Positions 13,401 through 25,500 of a DNA stretch of 64,000 nucleotides are shown in pieces. The stretch covers positions 3,860,001 to 3,924,000 of the forward strand of contig CM048554.1 of assembly GCA_026413225.1 (NCBI GenBank). Reading direction: 5' to 3'. Source of the stretch: Otis tarda. Taxonomy: Eukaryota; Chordata; Aves; Otidiformes; Otididae. A program made the position numbers and the translations under genes. The stretch's first letter is position 1, and each line of letters starts with the position of its first letter. The notes beneath the pieces were generated by a model, which was not told the origin of the DNA, made no database searches, and saw nothing but the letters and a program-made list of their open reading frames with translations.

Positions 13401-13904
13401 TTGCTTGAATTCCTGCCTGTGCTGGGCGTCCTTTTTCCCCCTCACGCTGTGGGATTTGCGCCTGTCCTCCGGGCACCATTTTCAGAGACTGCGGTGGAGT
13501 TGCCACCCCCAACCCAGGGCCAGGCTGGGGCCTCTCCCCCGCCACCAACACCAGCCCATCTGCTCCAAAAACCAGCTTTTCCTCTCGGTGTTTCTTTGCC
13601 TTTTCTTTCTCTCACCCGTGCCATTAATCACTCACTCCAACAAGCAGCGAAACCCCTTACAATTTATCAAACAAAAATTTGAATAGAGGAAAGATGACCG
13701 AAAGAGAGGAAGCTTGCCACAAAATTGAAAAAAGTAAACTTTGATGTCTAAGACATCAGCCAACACAAGTGAAGAATATTCACTTTAAAAGCTCATGCTG
13801 CACTCTTTAATTTGCCATACTGTATGTCCAACGATAAACCAGAGGTTTGCATCTCTGCCTGGTGGGAATAATTACTTAATTGTTAATTGTTATTAATAAC
13901 TGAG
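13401..13904. other. Gene-free sequence
   Basis: Two overlapping 93-residue open frames run over 13401-13686. They are proline-rich readings of a C-rich tract and match nothing I know. The part from about 13690 to 13900 is AT-rich and ends in a TTAATTGTTAATTGTTATTAATAA run (13877-13899) beside the repeat fragment that follows. Confidence 0.5.
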
Positions 13905-13965
13905 GTCCTGATCCTGCAGGCAGACACGCATACACTTAGCTTTAGGACATCCGTGCACGTGAGGT
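13905..13965. mobile_element. Ancient palindromic (MITE-like) element, half copy A
   Basis: The segment reads 'gtcctgatcctgcaggcagacacgcatacacttagctttagg...cgtgcacgtgag'. This follows the arm of a palindromic repeat family common in turtle, crocodilian and bird DNA, in which 'gatcctgcaaacacttacgcacgtgcttaactttaagcacgtgag' is mirrored about a 'tgacttcaatggga' centre. Only one arm is seen. The family name is not certain, and the match is from memory. Confidence 0.5.
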
Positions 13966-15354
13966 TAAGACACTTGCAATCGCTTGCAGGAGCGATGCTT
14001 CCAGACCCTGAGAGCATTTTAAACAAACACATTTTCCCAGCCCATGCAGAGCATCCCAGCAGAGAAGAGCAAGATTTGTGAGGGCGCAAGCCAGTGCGGA
14101 GGTCCAATCTTTCATTTCAGCGCCTTGGCTGGAGTCTCCGCATCCATGCACAATTTTGGGTGTCTGGCCGGTGCCATGCTGGGCTCCAGCACCCATCCAG
14201 GCACCTGGCTGAAATCCAGCACCCCAGGTTGGACCCCAGTAACCATCTCCTCTGGTCTGGCTTTGGGGAGAGCCGCCAGCGATGCCTGGGGAGGGATGCT
14301 CCGGAGTGCCAGGGAGGATGCTTATGCGTGAGCTTGGCAGGGAGCCAGGCAGAGCGAGTGGGTCTAGGAATTATTCAGAGCACAATTAAAACATGTCTTT
14401 CCATGAAGGGACATTCGTATGGAAAACCATGAAGGAAAACTCCTCCTTTGGTCCCCGGTTCAGAGAGAAGAGCCATGTGGGAGCGGGTGTGAGATGATCA
14501 GGTTAAATTAGCTCAACTGCCTCAAAATCCACTTGGCATTTCCAAAACTTGGGCAGAAGGAGCACAGTCTTAGGCTTCACGGGCTTTTTTTCCCCATGAT
14601 TTCCAGTCAGCCCTGCCCCTGCGCTCAGCAGGGATTGTGGTTTGCCTTCACAAAGGACCTCCTCATTTATTGTCCTAAAAAAACACCATAGGCTTTTGTC
14701 ATACCAGGATAACCTAAGAGAAGCTGAGGCTGAAGACATTTAGGAAGTATGAGCATAGAGAAAGGTACAGCAAATGTCAACCTTGAGCTAAGCCAGCTGC
14801 CAGAGCAAGTCAAGAGAGAAGAAAATGCAGAGCAGGCTGCCAAAGCCACCGAGATGCATGGGGCACCACCATGGACTGCGCTTGGGACAAGGAAGGGTGA
14901 CAGCTCATTGACAAACAAGTATGAGCAGCTATTAATTACTTCATCCCCTTAGAAATGGGAAATAAAGACCCAACTCTCCTTCTCCCTGTGATGGGTTTCC
15001 AGTCCTTGCTCTGACAGGGTAGGCACCCAGGGATTAAGTGAGCATGGAAAAGGTGACCCAGTCTTGGACACGTAGTTGACATCTGGTGATGGGCACACCA
15101 ACAGGCACAGCAAAAGATGGAGTCCTGCGAGATGCAGTCAACCAACGACCAACAGCAGTTCCAGCAACCCCACACACAAAAAAAAAAAAGACCTACAGAA
15201 ATAGGGCATCTCAACCACCAGCAAAAGACGCTGTTTTCTCAGGGAGCTCGGCTGCCGGCCAGAGCGATCCGCCTGAGGAGCGTAATACGGGAGCTGAAGG
15301 AGTCAGCTCCGTATTTGAGGGGGTAAACGCAGCCAACCTGTGAGAAGGTTACAG
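13966..15354. other. Gene-free unique sequence
   Basis: No supportable gene. Open frames of 95 and 112 residues at 14044-14432 overlap each other in different frames and have no recognisable domain. An A-run of about a dozen bases lies around 15180-15190. Confidence 0.5.
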
Positions 15355-15525
15355 GGTTTTTAAATTATATTTGCATAGAATTAGAAAGTAATAATTAAAG
15401 TAGTGAATCATCTGAAAGGCACTATACCTAATACTGTCTTCACAATAATTATCTCGCCAGAATTTCAGAGGCTGAATTATTTTCTATTGGATTTACAATT
15501 AATTTTGTAAAAATAACAAATCCTC
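15355..15525. promoter_or_regulatory. Candidate enhancer: POU octamer plus homeodomain-type sites
   Basis: An exact ATTTGCAT octamer at 15369-15376 sits in an AT-rich block that also holds AGTAATAATTAAAG, ACAATAATTATCTC and TACAATTAATTTTG. It lies directly beside an old SINE-like element, so part of the block could derive from mobile DNA. Function is inferred from motifs only. Confidence 0.3.
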
Positions 15526-15540
15526 CCTAAGAGAGACCAT

Positions 15541-15790
15541 AGTGCTATAATGATAGCACCTGAAAGTGCCATACAGTCATTAACCAGCTGATCTTCACAA
15601 CGCTACTGTAAGGTAGGGAATCATCGTTATCTCCGTTTCAGAAGCGTATAGACAAGGGAGTCGAGCCCTTCTTTCAACCAAAGCTGAGCAAACTTGTCCC
15701 AGTCATCTCACAGAATTATTAATCACCTGGAGTACCCAGGACACACACATTTTATCCAGTGCCTTGTTCAAGACCACATCAGCTCCCTGG
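15541..15790 (+). mobile_element. Ancient MIR/CORE-SINE-like element or related LINE tail
   Basis: The order of blocks matches old amniote repeats. 'gcacctgaaagtgccatacagtcatta' is followed by 'cttcacaacgctactgtaaggtaggga' (compare the family's 'ctcacaacaccctgtgaggtaggga'), 'tcatcgttatctccgtttcagaagcg' (compare 'attatccccattttacagatggg'), 'caaacttgtcccagtcatctcacag' (compare 'tgacttgcccaaggtcacacag') and 'atccagtgccttgttcaagaccaca' (compare 'ccagtgctctatccactagaccac'). The co-linear order over about 250 bp makes chance unlikely. Exact family name uncertain; recognised from memory. Confidence 0.65.
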
Positions 15791-16254
15791 CAAAGCAGGA
15801 GCTGACATTACTGTGAGAGTCATGGCCATCAGCCCTCTCCTCTCCTCAGGTGCATCTACCATGGCATCCAGGCACAACCACTGTCAGCCATCCTTCTCTG
15901 ACACTGACCTGGGGAAATGGATCTTACTCAGAAACAGAGGGTCAGGAAGAAACAACATCTCACGAGGAGCAGAGAACAACCATGGAGGGTGAACATCAAC
16001 AGAAGGATGAACTCCACCTCGTTACAAGCTTCCCTCAACCAGATCTTCAAACAAAATGGAGGTCGGTCTTCCCAGCATCTCAGAATAATGTCTCCCAAAT
16101 TAAAGCATCCCCTGCCAAGCCAGCACACAAGGCTGTGGCTGTCAGAGGGAAATCTCTGGTGGCACCCATAAGGTCCTCCATGCTCCCAGAGCCTTAACCC
16201 TTCAGTTATCAGATAGTGGCAACGGTTTAAAAAGCCGAGCTGTCAAAGGGGATC
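15791..16254. other. Gene-free unique sequence
   Basis: No gene. An open frame of 115 residues at 15850-16197 overlaps an 84-residue frame on the same strand. Neither has recognisable features. Confidence 0.5.
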
Positions 16255-16385
16255 ATGGATGTGCTCAGATATGTATTAATTAGAATTCCTGCACAGTTTT
16301 CTTGTTAATTATAGCTTAATTTGATTGCTTAATAGCTCTGGTTTTCGTAATGTTTAGCACCTGTTGTAAATTGCACAAGATAAAT
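16255..16385. promoter_or_regulatory. Candidate enhancer: paired TTAATTA sites
   Basis: Two exact TTAATTA motifs (16276-16282 and 16305-16311) lie 22 bp apart, followed by GCTTAATTTGATTGCTTAATAG. The texture is the same as in the blocks at 13.2 and 15.4 kb, so the three may form one regulatory cluster. Inference from motif content only. Confidence 0.35.
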
Positions 16386-18739
16386 CGTCTTCTACCATCT
16401 ACTCTGTTTACTCCTAAAATTTTGCATTTCCCTTTCAGCTCCCCGCTTTGGATTTGAGCCGTCAGCTTTTCTCATCTTTAGCCTTTTCAAAGACTTTTTT
16501 TTCCAGTGGGTTATTTAAACAATGAAGTAGACTTCAGTTAAATTCATTCTTAAAAGCTATGATTTAAAAAATAATAACAGGTAAAGAGGACTATCCGCAT
16601 ACCATAAAGTGTACAAACGTTGACCCAGGGCATTACGCAGACTTTCACTCGTGGGTCATCCTTTCTCCTCGTTGTTGTTTCCTTCTCCCTTTCCAAGACG
16701 AGGAAGGAGGGGTTCATTCTTCTCTTACAGGATTATTAGACAGGAGTGGAGGCCCTGCATCATTAATTGATTTCTTCCATACATTGTACTATGATACAAT
16801 TTTTCAAGGCTGTGCATAATTGTGTTCCCTGTGCCACTGCTCTATGTTCTGTCCTTGTCATATTGTCATTGAAGGCTGATTCTACCCTCTGTAATTGGAG
16901 ATGTTCTACTTTTGGACAAAGGTGTGGGGGCAGCTCAGGGGAACAGCGCTGACATTTACTTCATCAATTTATTTTTATTGTTCCTACATTTATTGCAGCT
17001 ATAACAGCCCTTTAATAGTTATATCTCCTCCCTGTAGGGTATTCTGGTATTTGAAATTTTTTTAACTCATTTGTTCTCATAGATAACAGTAAAGTGCATT
17101 TCACGCTAACCTTTAGGTTTCAATCTTCTCTCTTTCTTTGGCTCTGAAGCAGTTGCAGCTTTAAACTTTTACTGCATTGTCAGCCTAAAGGCCACCACCA
17201 CCGAGTCCATTCTAGCACTGGAGTAACCACAAATTAGTGGTCCTGAAAATTTCAGGGAGGCGAGTCCTAAACCCACAGCACCGCTATTATCATAATTCAA
17301 AATTGGCCGTCCTTTTAATAGAGGGGGAGAAAAATACAGTAAATACTAGCATCGAGTCTCCTTTTACAGTCTTTGGTCAAACAAGGGGTGATAATTGCAT
17401 CTTTACGACTGACAAGGTAAGTGACTCCACCACCTCCGAGCTCGTGCCCTTCGGTACCTGCAGAGGCAGTAAATTAGTTCAATGTTTAGACAATATTGTG
17501 CCTCTGCTTCCCTTTGTCCCCTTCCCAGACAGACTTTTTCCTCTCTCCACAGTTTTATCACACTTGCTGTTCAATCTGAAGCTTGACAGCATCGCAGAAG
17601 ATAAATGATTGCTAATAATTAACTCGCGGGTAGGCTTCGGCAGGTAATTTTCACTCTTCAGAGCGACCCATCCCCTAAACTTTCAAATAGGAGCTCTCCA
17701 ACAAATGCTCTTGGATCATAGGTGGGACCTGACCCTAGGCACCAGTTTCCCAGTTCAGGGTCCCACAGCAACACCCAAGACCAGCCAACACCTACAAGCA
17801 GCCAAGGACAAGCAATGCCACCAGGTTGCCTCCAACACAAAACATCTTCAAACATCAACAAAAGCCCCCGCTGCTGCATGGGTTTTGCTCCACTTACAGG
17901 ACAGTTTCGCAGCAACGGAAAAGAAACCTGCGCAAGCCATGAGGTTTGTGAAGGCAGAGGACCTTCCCACACAAAACCATGTGTGAGCACCTGGTCCAGA
18001 AGGACGCAGGTCAAGGGCCAAAGTGCACTTTTTGGCAAATGCTAAAAAAAAATCTACGCTGCCACCATAGGAAAAGCCAGTTCTTTGTCCTTTTTTTTTT
18101 AATGGCAGCTCTTAGAAAAACCATTTCTAAACCCACCTCCCTGGCTCCACCCTGTTGTTGCACAGAGATGCTCTTCTTCCTCAAAGCCTCTCCTCTTAAA
18201 GACACTGCCAAGAAACAGCTTAATTAAAGCAAATTGAGACATTCGGAGCAAGAACAAATTAGGCCAAGGAAATAAACTAGAAACGAGACAATAAAGGATA
18301 AGGAACGAGGACTTAAAACAGTGGAAAAGCTCATGTTTTTTAATGGAGCTGTGTGACTTTCTACCAAACACACCCAAATTTCCTTTTAAGCAGGATATTG
18401 TGCTCCTTGTGGAGTATCTACCCATGCCTGCACCTGCCGGTATCTGGATATTTTAGTCTAGTAGTAGTATGCGTAGTGTTTTCTACAGTATTAATAGCAT
18501 GAAAGCCCAAAGGATTGTCCCTGGAACTGCCTTTCCATGAAGGGTCCAGTCCTGCTATCCTCTCCTTCAGGCTGTGCACCATAGCCGTGTCAGTTCGCGG
18601 GACCCGTAGGAGACAGCCAGCACCTTCAGGGCTGGGTCACAAGTTGGTTTCAAAAGACTTTGCAAGAATCCCAACAAGTTGCTTGCTCAGAAAAATTTCG
18701 AGCAGACGTGCCTGGTCAAAACCGGTGACGCCGCTCTCC
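16386..18739. other. Gene-free unique sequence; possible conserved block at 16740-17100
   Basis: No gene. The stretch at about 16740-17100 is smooth, CpG-poor and AT-rich without low-complexity runs, the texture of conserved non-coding DNA. Open frames at 17237-18045 (up to 126 residues, on both strands) are not recognisable. A T-run lies near 18091-18100. Confidence 0.5.
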
Positions 18740-18815
18740 CGGTTACACCCACTGAAATCAGGAGTCATCCCTCTGAACTCCGTGACATTATTGCACCAGT
18801 ACAAAATCAGTAGGA
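18740..18815. mobile_element. Ancient palindromic (MITE-like) element, fragment B
   Basis: The segment contains 'ggttacacccactgaaatcaggagtcatccctctgaactc' and then 'attgcaccagtacaaaatcag'. This follows a sauropsid palindromic repeat with a 'gtgtaaatcaggagtaactccactgaagtcaatggagttattccagatttacaccagtgtaa' core. Several substitutions and small indels show it is old. Family name not certain, and no search was possible. Confidence 0.5.
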
Positions 18816-21571
18816 ATTCATTAAAAAAAATTATTGAAATTTATTGCCTTCCTGACAGAGATAAACACTCACCCAACAAGGCTCACCAGAGATGATAGGA
18901 TTAATTACCTGAGTCAGGGTTCAGCCCCCAAATAACCCAAGAATACGACTCTTAGCTTTCCAGGACTAATTCTTCAAGGCAGTTTTTAGCTTCATCTCTG
19001 ACTTTTTACACCCTTATCGCCCATGCACCAAGTTGGGTTCATGCACCCAAATGTGGGACGCCGCAGCCCAGAGTGGTCCCAGCTCACTGGGGGTGAGGGC
19101 AGGGTAGCACTCCTACCAGTCTTGGGAACGTAATCGATGCGTTTAAGAGACTGGATTTTTTCCTTTGGTAGATCAAATATACTCATGTAGAAGACATATT
19201 TAAAAATAAATGGCATCTTCAGACCCATCCTCCTTCTGTATTTAGATTTTGAGACAAGGTTTCAGCCATACGTGAAGGTTGCAACCCCCCACAAAACACC
19301 CTGGAAATGGTAGGGTGCTCTCCTAGATGGGCCATTACTTCCATTAGCAGGACAAAGAGCCTCTCACTATGACTAAAAACAACCAAGGCTGGCAGGAACA
19401 AGTGTAATTTAAAGCACATTTTCAGTGTTATTGGTGGAAGCAATATTGGTGTATTTGCTTCTCAGGAACCTCAGTGACCCTTATTTACAAAATAAACACG
19501 AAGGAATGGGGGAAGAGGAAGGAAGGAGTGTGAAGAAAGACTTGCTCATAATTTTTAGGCTTTGTGTCATCTGAACACTTCCAGGAAGTCACTAAAAAAT
19601 AAATTTCACTTGAAAAGGGAAGGAGATTTTCCAAAAGCTTCTGATAAACACAGAAAAAAAAAATCAACATTAAATTGCTGTCATTACAAAAGTTTGTATT
19701 TTCAATTAAGTTAAAGCCAGTTTTCAAATATTCACTTTGAGAATTATCATGTTTTGATTTTGTTGATGACGAGCTTGCGCTTAACTTCTAGCAATTTCTT
19801 TTTTTAACTGACAAATTATTTTCTGGATTTAGGCAAATCCATTGCATCCTTGAGCAAAGCAAGCACTTGATTCTGTAATTTGCAGGCATCGGAGTCCTGC
19901 AGCCATTCGCTGTGCAAAGCGATGCGGAGCAAGGGTATGTTTGCAGCACTGTTCGCTTGCTCCACGTACACTACACCCCGCGTACCCGCTGCCTCTTCGT
20001 CAACACAACACACAGGCAATCCCCTCATTCAAAAGTTAAGCCAAGCTCCCCGTTTGTCCAGCCTCTGGGGAGCAACTCTGACCCCAGGATTGACTCTAAT
20101 CCACGCGATTAAAGGCAGGGAACAAACTCTCCTGCTGCTCCTGAAAGCTCTCCCCAAAAGAAGCGACGCTCATTGTAAAGCCAACAACAATGCGAGGTGT
20201 CTTCAAAGACTGGCGAGCGGTCACACATGAAGGAAAAATAATCACCCAAGTGTATGTGCCCATGCCCCCTGCCCCGGCAGGACCACGTGGGTCGTCTTTC
20301 TGGGCAAAGCCAGCCACGATGCAAGACCGTGGCCTCATGGTTTCTTAATTAATCCTTGATTTCAGATACATCATGCCCCTGCCACAGCTTCTGCACTGCC
20401 ACTTGCAATCCCTTTAACCAGTCATTCACAAAGAACAATATTACAGGCAATATTAGCCAAAATGGGCAATTATAATATTTGAGCATCCCTCAACTTTATC
20501 CCAAAATGGGAATACCATCGCCAAAAAAAAAACCATCAAAAAACCATCAAAAAAACCACAAAACAAACCAACCAACCAAAGTCACCTGATCTCTGCTAGC
20601 CCATGGTTTTATAGCCAACTGCTGAATGCGGCCACAGATATGTTGAGAAGTGGAGATGTCACTCAAGTAGGCGTGTAACTCATGCTTCGGTTTAACTATG
20701 ACAAGAGGAACGTCAAGCCTTGGAGCCCTTCTGTATTTGCAAGCCAGGTAACCAATGCCAGAGCATGGACCATTCCTACCTCTGAGCAGACCAGTCCAGT
20801 TGAAATGGAAAAACAATGCCCAGAAAACACAGACAGGGGCTTTTCCCCATTAATTATTTTTTCAGTGCTTTAGGACCATTGTGTCTAGAAAATCAAAGGC
20901 AAGAGTGCAAAAATACCTCAAGCTTTGATGCTCTTCAGATGCTGTGCTTCAACCAGAGTGGGAATATTTCACAAAAGGGAGATAATTTTTTACGTATATA
21001 TACACATGTATCAGTTTTTACAGGTATAAAATATAGCTATAAAAACTAATAGATTGATTCAAACATCAGGAATAAAGTTTTCTCTTCAGAGCTCTCTCTG
21101 GGGTAGGATTTTTGGTTTTGGGAGGTGTTTTTGGAACTCTTACAGTTCCCATTTCTAGCTGTGCTCCACAGCCAGCAAAGCCAGAAAGTTTTGTCTCCCA
21201 CAAAAAAAAAAGTTTTGGGGGGTTATTTTTGTTTTGTTTTAAGTACATTGCAGGCTCTATTTCTCTGTTGAGAAAGGTGATAAAACTCAGATGGCTGAAG
21301 AAGAAAGTGAAAGCAAAGCCACAGGTCAAACACGGAGTCTGTAATAAGGGAAAACGGCAATTATAAGCATATTGAATTTGCGCTATTACCCTACATTTAA
21401 GAGTACATCCTAGTTCCCATCAGGATTCTGCCAGTATTTAGATTCGAAAAGATTTAAAATTAACACACAAAAAACTGCTGTTGTTCCACACTTCCCCTCT
21501 GCTCGTAGGTAGGACTGCTTTCACACTTCTAAAACTGACAACCAATTTTGAACTTTTATTAATTGTTTGTA
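18816..21571. other. Gene-free unique sequence with simple repeats
   Basis: No gene. An imperfect decamer repeat (AAAAAACCATC, repeated about three times, then CCAACCAACC) lies at about 20522-20579. A 21-bp perfectly alternating purine-pyrimidine tract (TACGTATATATACACATGTAT) lies at 20991-21011. Open frames here, up to 116 residues at 19880-20230, are not recognisable. Confidence 0.55.
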
Positions 21572-21740
21572 GGAGGTGTGAAAAGCAATACCACCCCTGG
21601 AAACGTTCAAGGCCAGGTTGGACGGGGCTCTGAGCAACCTGATCTGGTTGGAGATGTCCCTGCTCCTTGCAGGGGGGTCGGACTGGATGGCCTTCAATGG
21701 TCCCTTCCCACCCAAACCATTCTGTGATTCTACGATTCTA
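21572..21740 (+). mobile_element. CR1 LINE 3'-end fragment
   Basis: This is a sense-strand CR1 3' UTR end. 'cctggaaacgttcaaggccaggttgga' is followed by 'gagcaacctgatctggttggagatgtccctgctccttgcagg', 'ggactggatggccttcaatggtcccttcc' and a terminal 'ATTCTGTGATTCTACGATTCTA' octamer-type tail. The 5' truncation is typical of the family. Open frames across it are untranslated-region readings and not genes. Confidence 0.95.
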
Positions 21741-22919
21741 AGCTGAAGCAAGAAAAGTTTGCATCAGGTCCAATGCTGATCAGCTTTTCCAAAATGAAGT
21801 TTTCCAAGCTGGTGGATTTTAATGCCAAGGCTTTTCTTGAGTAGACCAAGAACAATGGTTGATCTTAAACTACAGTTACGGCACCAACATGCTTTGATAC
21901 TTGACTGACTTGAAACTTAGCACCTTGGAGGGGCAGCACTCCTGCCCTCCAAACTGGAATTTCTATTTAGCAATCTCAACTGAGGAGGCACTGGATACTT
22001 CTGAGCTCATATCTCCCCTCCTCAAGTCATCCCCACCACCACTTCTCCTGAGAAGACATTTTCCTTGAGGTCAAATTTCTCCACTGTGTAACTTCTACCA
22101 AAGCCAGTTGTGCCATGGAAAAATTCAGCCTTTTGGTTAAAATCAAATACATTTCTGCAGTTTGGGACATTTCTACTTCTAAGTTGCTTTTTTTTTTTCT
22201 TATTGCTGCCTGTTTCCCTATTTCGTAGGTCAGCACTACTTGGTTTTGACTTCGCAGACTCTGTTCCCCCTGTCTTCTTAACTTAGTTTCCTGTTTATCA
22301 GAAATGATGCTTAATTTCACTTTTGCTAATGAAAAGAAAAACTCCTGATTTGTTTACCTGTAGAAACGACCCTCACAAAAGTTACTGTCCCACCATGCAG
22401 CAGTGCTGTGAACCTTAATTAATGCTTGTGCAGTTCTTTGAAGATGACACACCCCACAATTACTTAGTGGGGTTTTTTTTTAATTTTTCAATTTTTTTTT
22501 TTTTTTATTTTTCAACTTTCTAAGTCTTGTTTTAACATTATTTTTCAGAATGGTACTTGGCAGCATACAACATCTTGCTCTTTCACAGCGCCTATCAACC
22601 CAGGCTAGCAGAGAAGATGCTGTGGATGAGCACATGGGCCCCATTTCTGCCGGTTGGTTCCTCATCCCCTCCAACGCGCTCCTGCCAGATTTGCTTTCTT
22701 GGAGAACTGAAGCACCAGACCAAAACTTGCAGAGGTCACCCCAGGCGTGGACCATACCCCTTACGCACGCCAGGGATAACCCAGCTCATCAGCAAAGGAG
22801 AGTTTGGGAGTTATCCTCAACAGCAACAACGCTTCCAAGTTCCCGTGGAGGAGGTGCAATCACTGCAGCACAGATTTGGAGCACATACTGTTTAGGAACG
22901 TCTTAGACTCATCTTTCCC
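21741..22919. other. Gene-free unique sequence with poly-T
   Basis: No gene. A T-rich stretch at about 22472-22516 includes a run of about 15 T. Overlapping open frames of 118 and 112 residues at 22550-22906 are unrecognised and share the same DNA in two frames. Confidence 0.55.
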
Positions 22920-23170
22920 TTTTGCTACACATCCCTTTGCACTTTTTAAAATTTATAATTTATTAAAGATGTCAGTTGACAGGGCACTTGCTATGCCTAG
23001 CTGGAACCTCCTCTAAAGTGCTTCCCACTAGGCTCTGTACAACTCCCCTTTGATTACCATGCCATTAGTTTGTTCAGCTGATGGCCTTTCTTCTCCAAGA
23101 ACCTTATTGTGTCTCCTGCCTCCTATGCAGTTCTTAAGAATTTAAATGAGCCATTTTATGTCTTTCTACA
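22920..23170. promoter_or_regulatory. Candidate conserved non-coding element with inverted TGACA half-sites
   Basis: The block contains TGTCAGTTGACA (22970-22981), which is two TGACA half-sites in inverted orientation, 2 bp apart. TGACA is the core recognised by TALE homeodomain proteins such as MEIS and TGIF. AAAATTTATAATTTATTAAAG lies just before it. The CpG-poor, repeat-free texture supports a conserved element, but this is inference. Confidence 0.25.
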
Positions 23171-24390
23171 AGCGAAGATCGACAAACCCAGCCCCACCCT
23201 TCTGCTTTCACTTTTAGTGTGCCTAATAAAAGTAGCGTGAGGTTTGGGTGTTGGTTTGTTGTTTTTTCTTTCCTGGGGGCCGTGGCTAATGGAGAATTTT
23301 ATGTTGTTTCTGACATTGTTTGTGGTGCCTCCCACCAGACTACGTGCCCCTGAGGATTGAAAGACAGTGGCATAAAATATCAGGGAAATGCTTCTGCTGT
23401 GTCAGGTCTAATTAGACATTTGTACATGTAGGACAAACACCTTCCTCATAAAATTCAGAGCTCAGCCTCACTTAGGACATGCTCAGAGACACTTGCAAGG
23501 AGAAATCATCACAAACAGCACGCAGACCCATCCAAATCTGACGCAATTTCTTCCAGCATTTTAGTTCAGCCCCACGCCACACACCTCCATCCCCACTCTT
23601 CACCCAAGAGACTCCCGACACAGGAAATAAAGACGCCTTGCCTTTCCTGTGCTTTACCCAGAAGTACAGAAAATCCTCAGCTCGAAGCTCAAGACATCAA
23701 ATTAAAAACCAATGAGCACAGCTCGTCAGTTAACGTCTGCCCCTGGGGGCCCCAGTTTGGGGGCACAGCACAGAGTGGTTCCCACCTCACCATGCTGTAC
23801 AGACGCACCAGCTGCTTGTGTAACAAGGAAGCTCCAAATGTGGACCTTGGAGCTCACCATTGGGTGCACCTCTGCCACCTTTTCTTCTCCATTCATGCTT
23901 TCCCCTCAACACAGAGGTTCCCCATATTCCAGTTTGAGGTGGACACAGGCAGCCCAAGAATAACCCAGTGGTTACCTCTCTCAACCTCAAGTCTCTAGGG
24001 CTATTATAGACTTGGTAGGCTCATCCTAAGTCTTCTTACAGCACTATGCTACTCTAACATGTCTGAAGTCAATGAGAATTTAAACAGACTGCAGATAGAT
24101 GAACTGCTCAAGACCCCACTTGGATCTGAAGCCAGCAGGTAAGAGGTGAGACATCTTGCCCACGCACCGCAGCCATCTCTCTGCTAGAGCAGGTTTACGG
24201 CAAAACAGAGTCCATCCTATGGACAAGTAGATCCTTGCAAGGGAGCTCCCACACACTACCCAGGGAGTCTCACCAAGGCACAGGACTGCTCTACAGTGTG
24301 GGCTTTGCTGAGCACCTCCTGCTATGATCTAACCGCTCTGGTCGTCGCTGTGCAAACATCCAATATTCTTCAGGACAAAAGGAGGGAGAG
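23171..24390. other. Gene-free unique sequence
   Basis: No gene. Open frames at 23712-23998 on both strands (67-83 residues) overlap and are unrecognisable. A 'ctgaagtcaatgagaattta' stretch at 24063-24083 may be a scrap of the same palindromic repeat families seen at 13.9 and 18.7 kb, but it is too short to call. Confidence 0.5.
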
Positions 24391-24439
24391 GCACGCATAC
24401 ACATGTTTACACGTGTCTGTGCACGTGCATGTGTACGTA
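24391..24439. repeat. Alternating purine-pyrimidine (Z-DNA-prone) tract
   Basis: Three strictly alternating purine-pyrimidine runs lie nearly end to end: 16 bp at 24391-24406, 9 bp at 24408-24416 and 22 bp at 24418-24439. They are rich in CG, CA/TG and GTGCACGTGCAT steps, the composition that most favours left-handed DNA. It is not a simple (CA)n microsatellite. Confidence 0.85.
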
Positions 24440-25500
24440 GAAGAAACAGGGCTGTGAGTTGAAAAAATTAATGCCAAAAAAAAAATAGCCTCATCTTGTC
24501 TAAGTTTTAACTTCCCCTTCCTTTGTCCATCCAAATCTGAGAGAGCAGCTCCCTCTGTGGGTTTTCCTCCTCGGCCGTTTGTTTGCTGGCTGAGGGTGTA
24601 TCTAGGGAAGTGGAGGGGGCACCTGGCTGGCATCAATGATGACTCATCGCTGCTCCCTCGCAAGGCAGGGAGGAAGCTGAAGAGCACCACCACCACCACC
24701 ACCCAAAGTCAAGAAGAGTTGTGTTCCCCTGCCTCTCAGTTGAGGACAAAATCCAAGAAACCTCTGTATGTTCTGGATCCTTATTTGTACAGGTAATTCA
24801 TTCAGCAGCACCCAAACGCTTACGTGAGTGTGAGACTCAGCCACCCGTGTGGATAAACCTCCAAGCTTTCAACAAGCAAGAGTGCGGCGCTGCAGAGTGA
24901 GACCATTGCTGAACAAACAGAAGCAGTAAAATTAACTGAGATACTGCTGCAGGGTCATCCCGCTCTCTGCCGCATGTACATTTGTGTATCAACAGGACTC
25001 TTGCCTGGAAGAAATTAGGATTTAGTGAAAGAATTTATCACTCAGGTGATTACGTGGAGAAAATTAGCAGCAGTACCTCTCTACTGTGCCTCGAAGAGTT
25101 AAATGAATAAAAGTAATACACACTCAAACCTTGCCACCACGAAAACCTTGCCTCAGTAAAGATCACGTTCTGGCCTTCAGGTCAGATTAAAATGGTCAAA
25201 GCCCACGGTCCACTCCTTGGAGGAATGACTTCTGAGGACACGGGAGATGGAAGCAAGCACGACTCTGCACCAACAACAGGTCTATGCTCCAGATGCCATC
25301 TTTGGAAGTGGAAACCTGGAGCCCCAGCCACCGAATCAGTAGAGACTGTGTGCATATGAAAGATCCCATGTTGCGTTTCATAAGGGACAGTCTTAATCCT
25401 GGCTAGATTTCCAGGTAATCACACACCACCCGCATAGGATGTCCTCTGCTGTTTTGACTGCATGTACCACTCTCTGCTTCCCAGCCAAGAGAATGAGTCT
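24440..25500. other. Gene-free unique sequence with a CAC triplet run
   Basis: No gene. A (CAC)n run lies at about 24686-24702. The open frames across it read as Thr or Val runs and are not credible genes. Nothing else is recognised. Confidence 0.55.

Noticed and set aside
24686-24702. CAC triplet run as a possible coding homopolymer tract
   Set aside because: It gives Thr, Val or similar runs in frames with no other coding signal, and is better read as a simple repeat.
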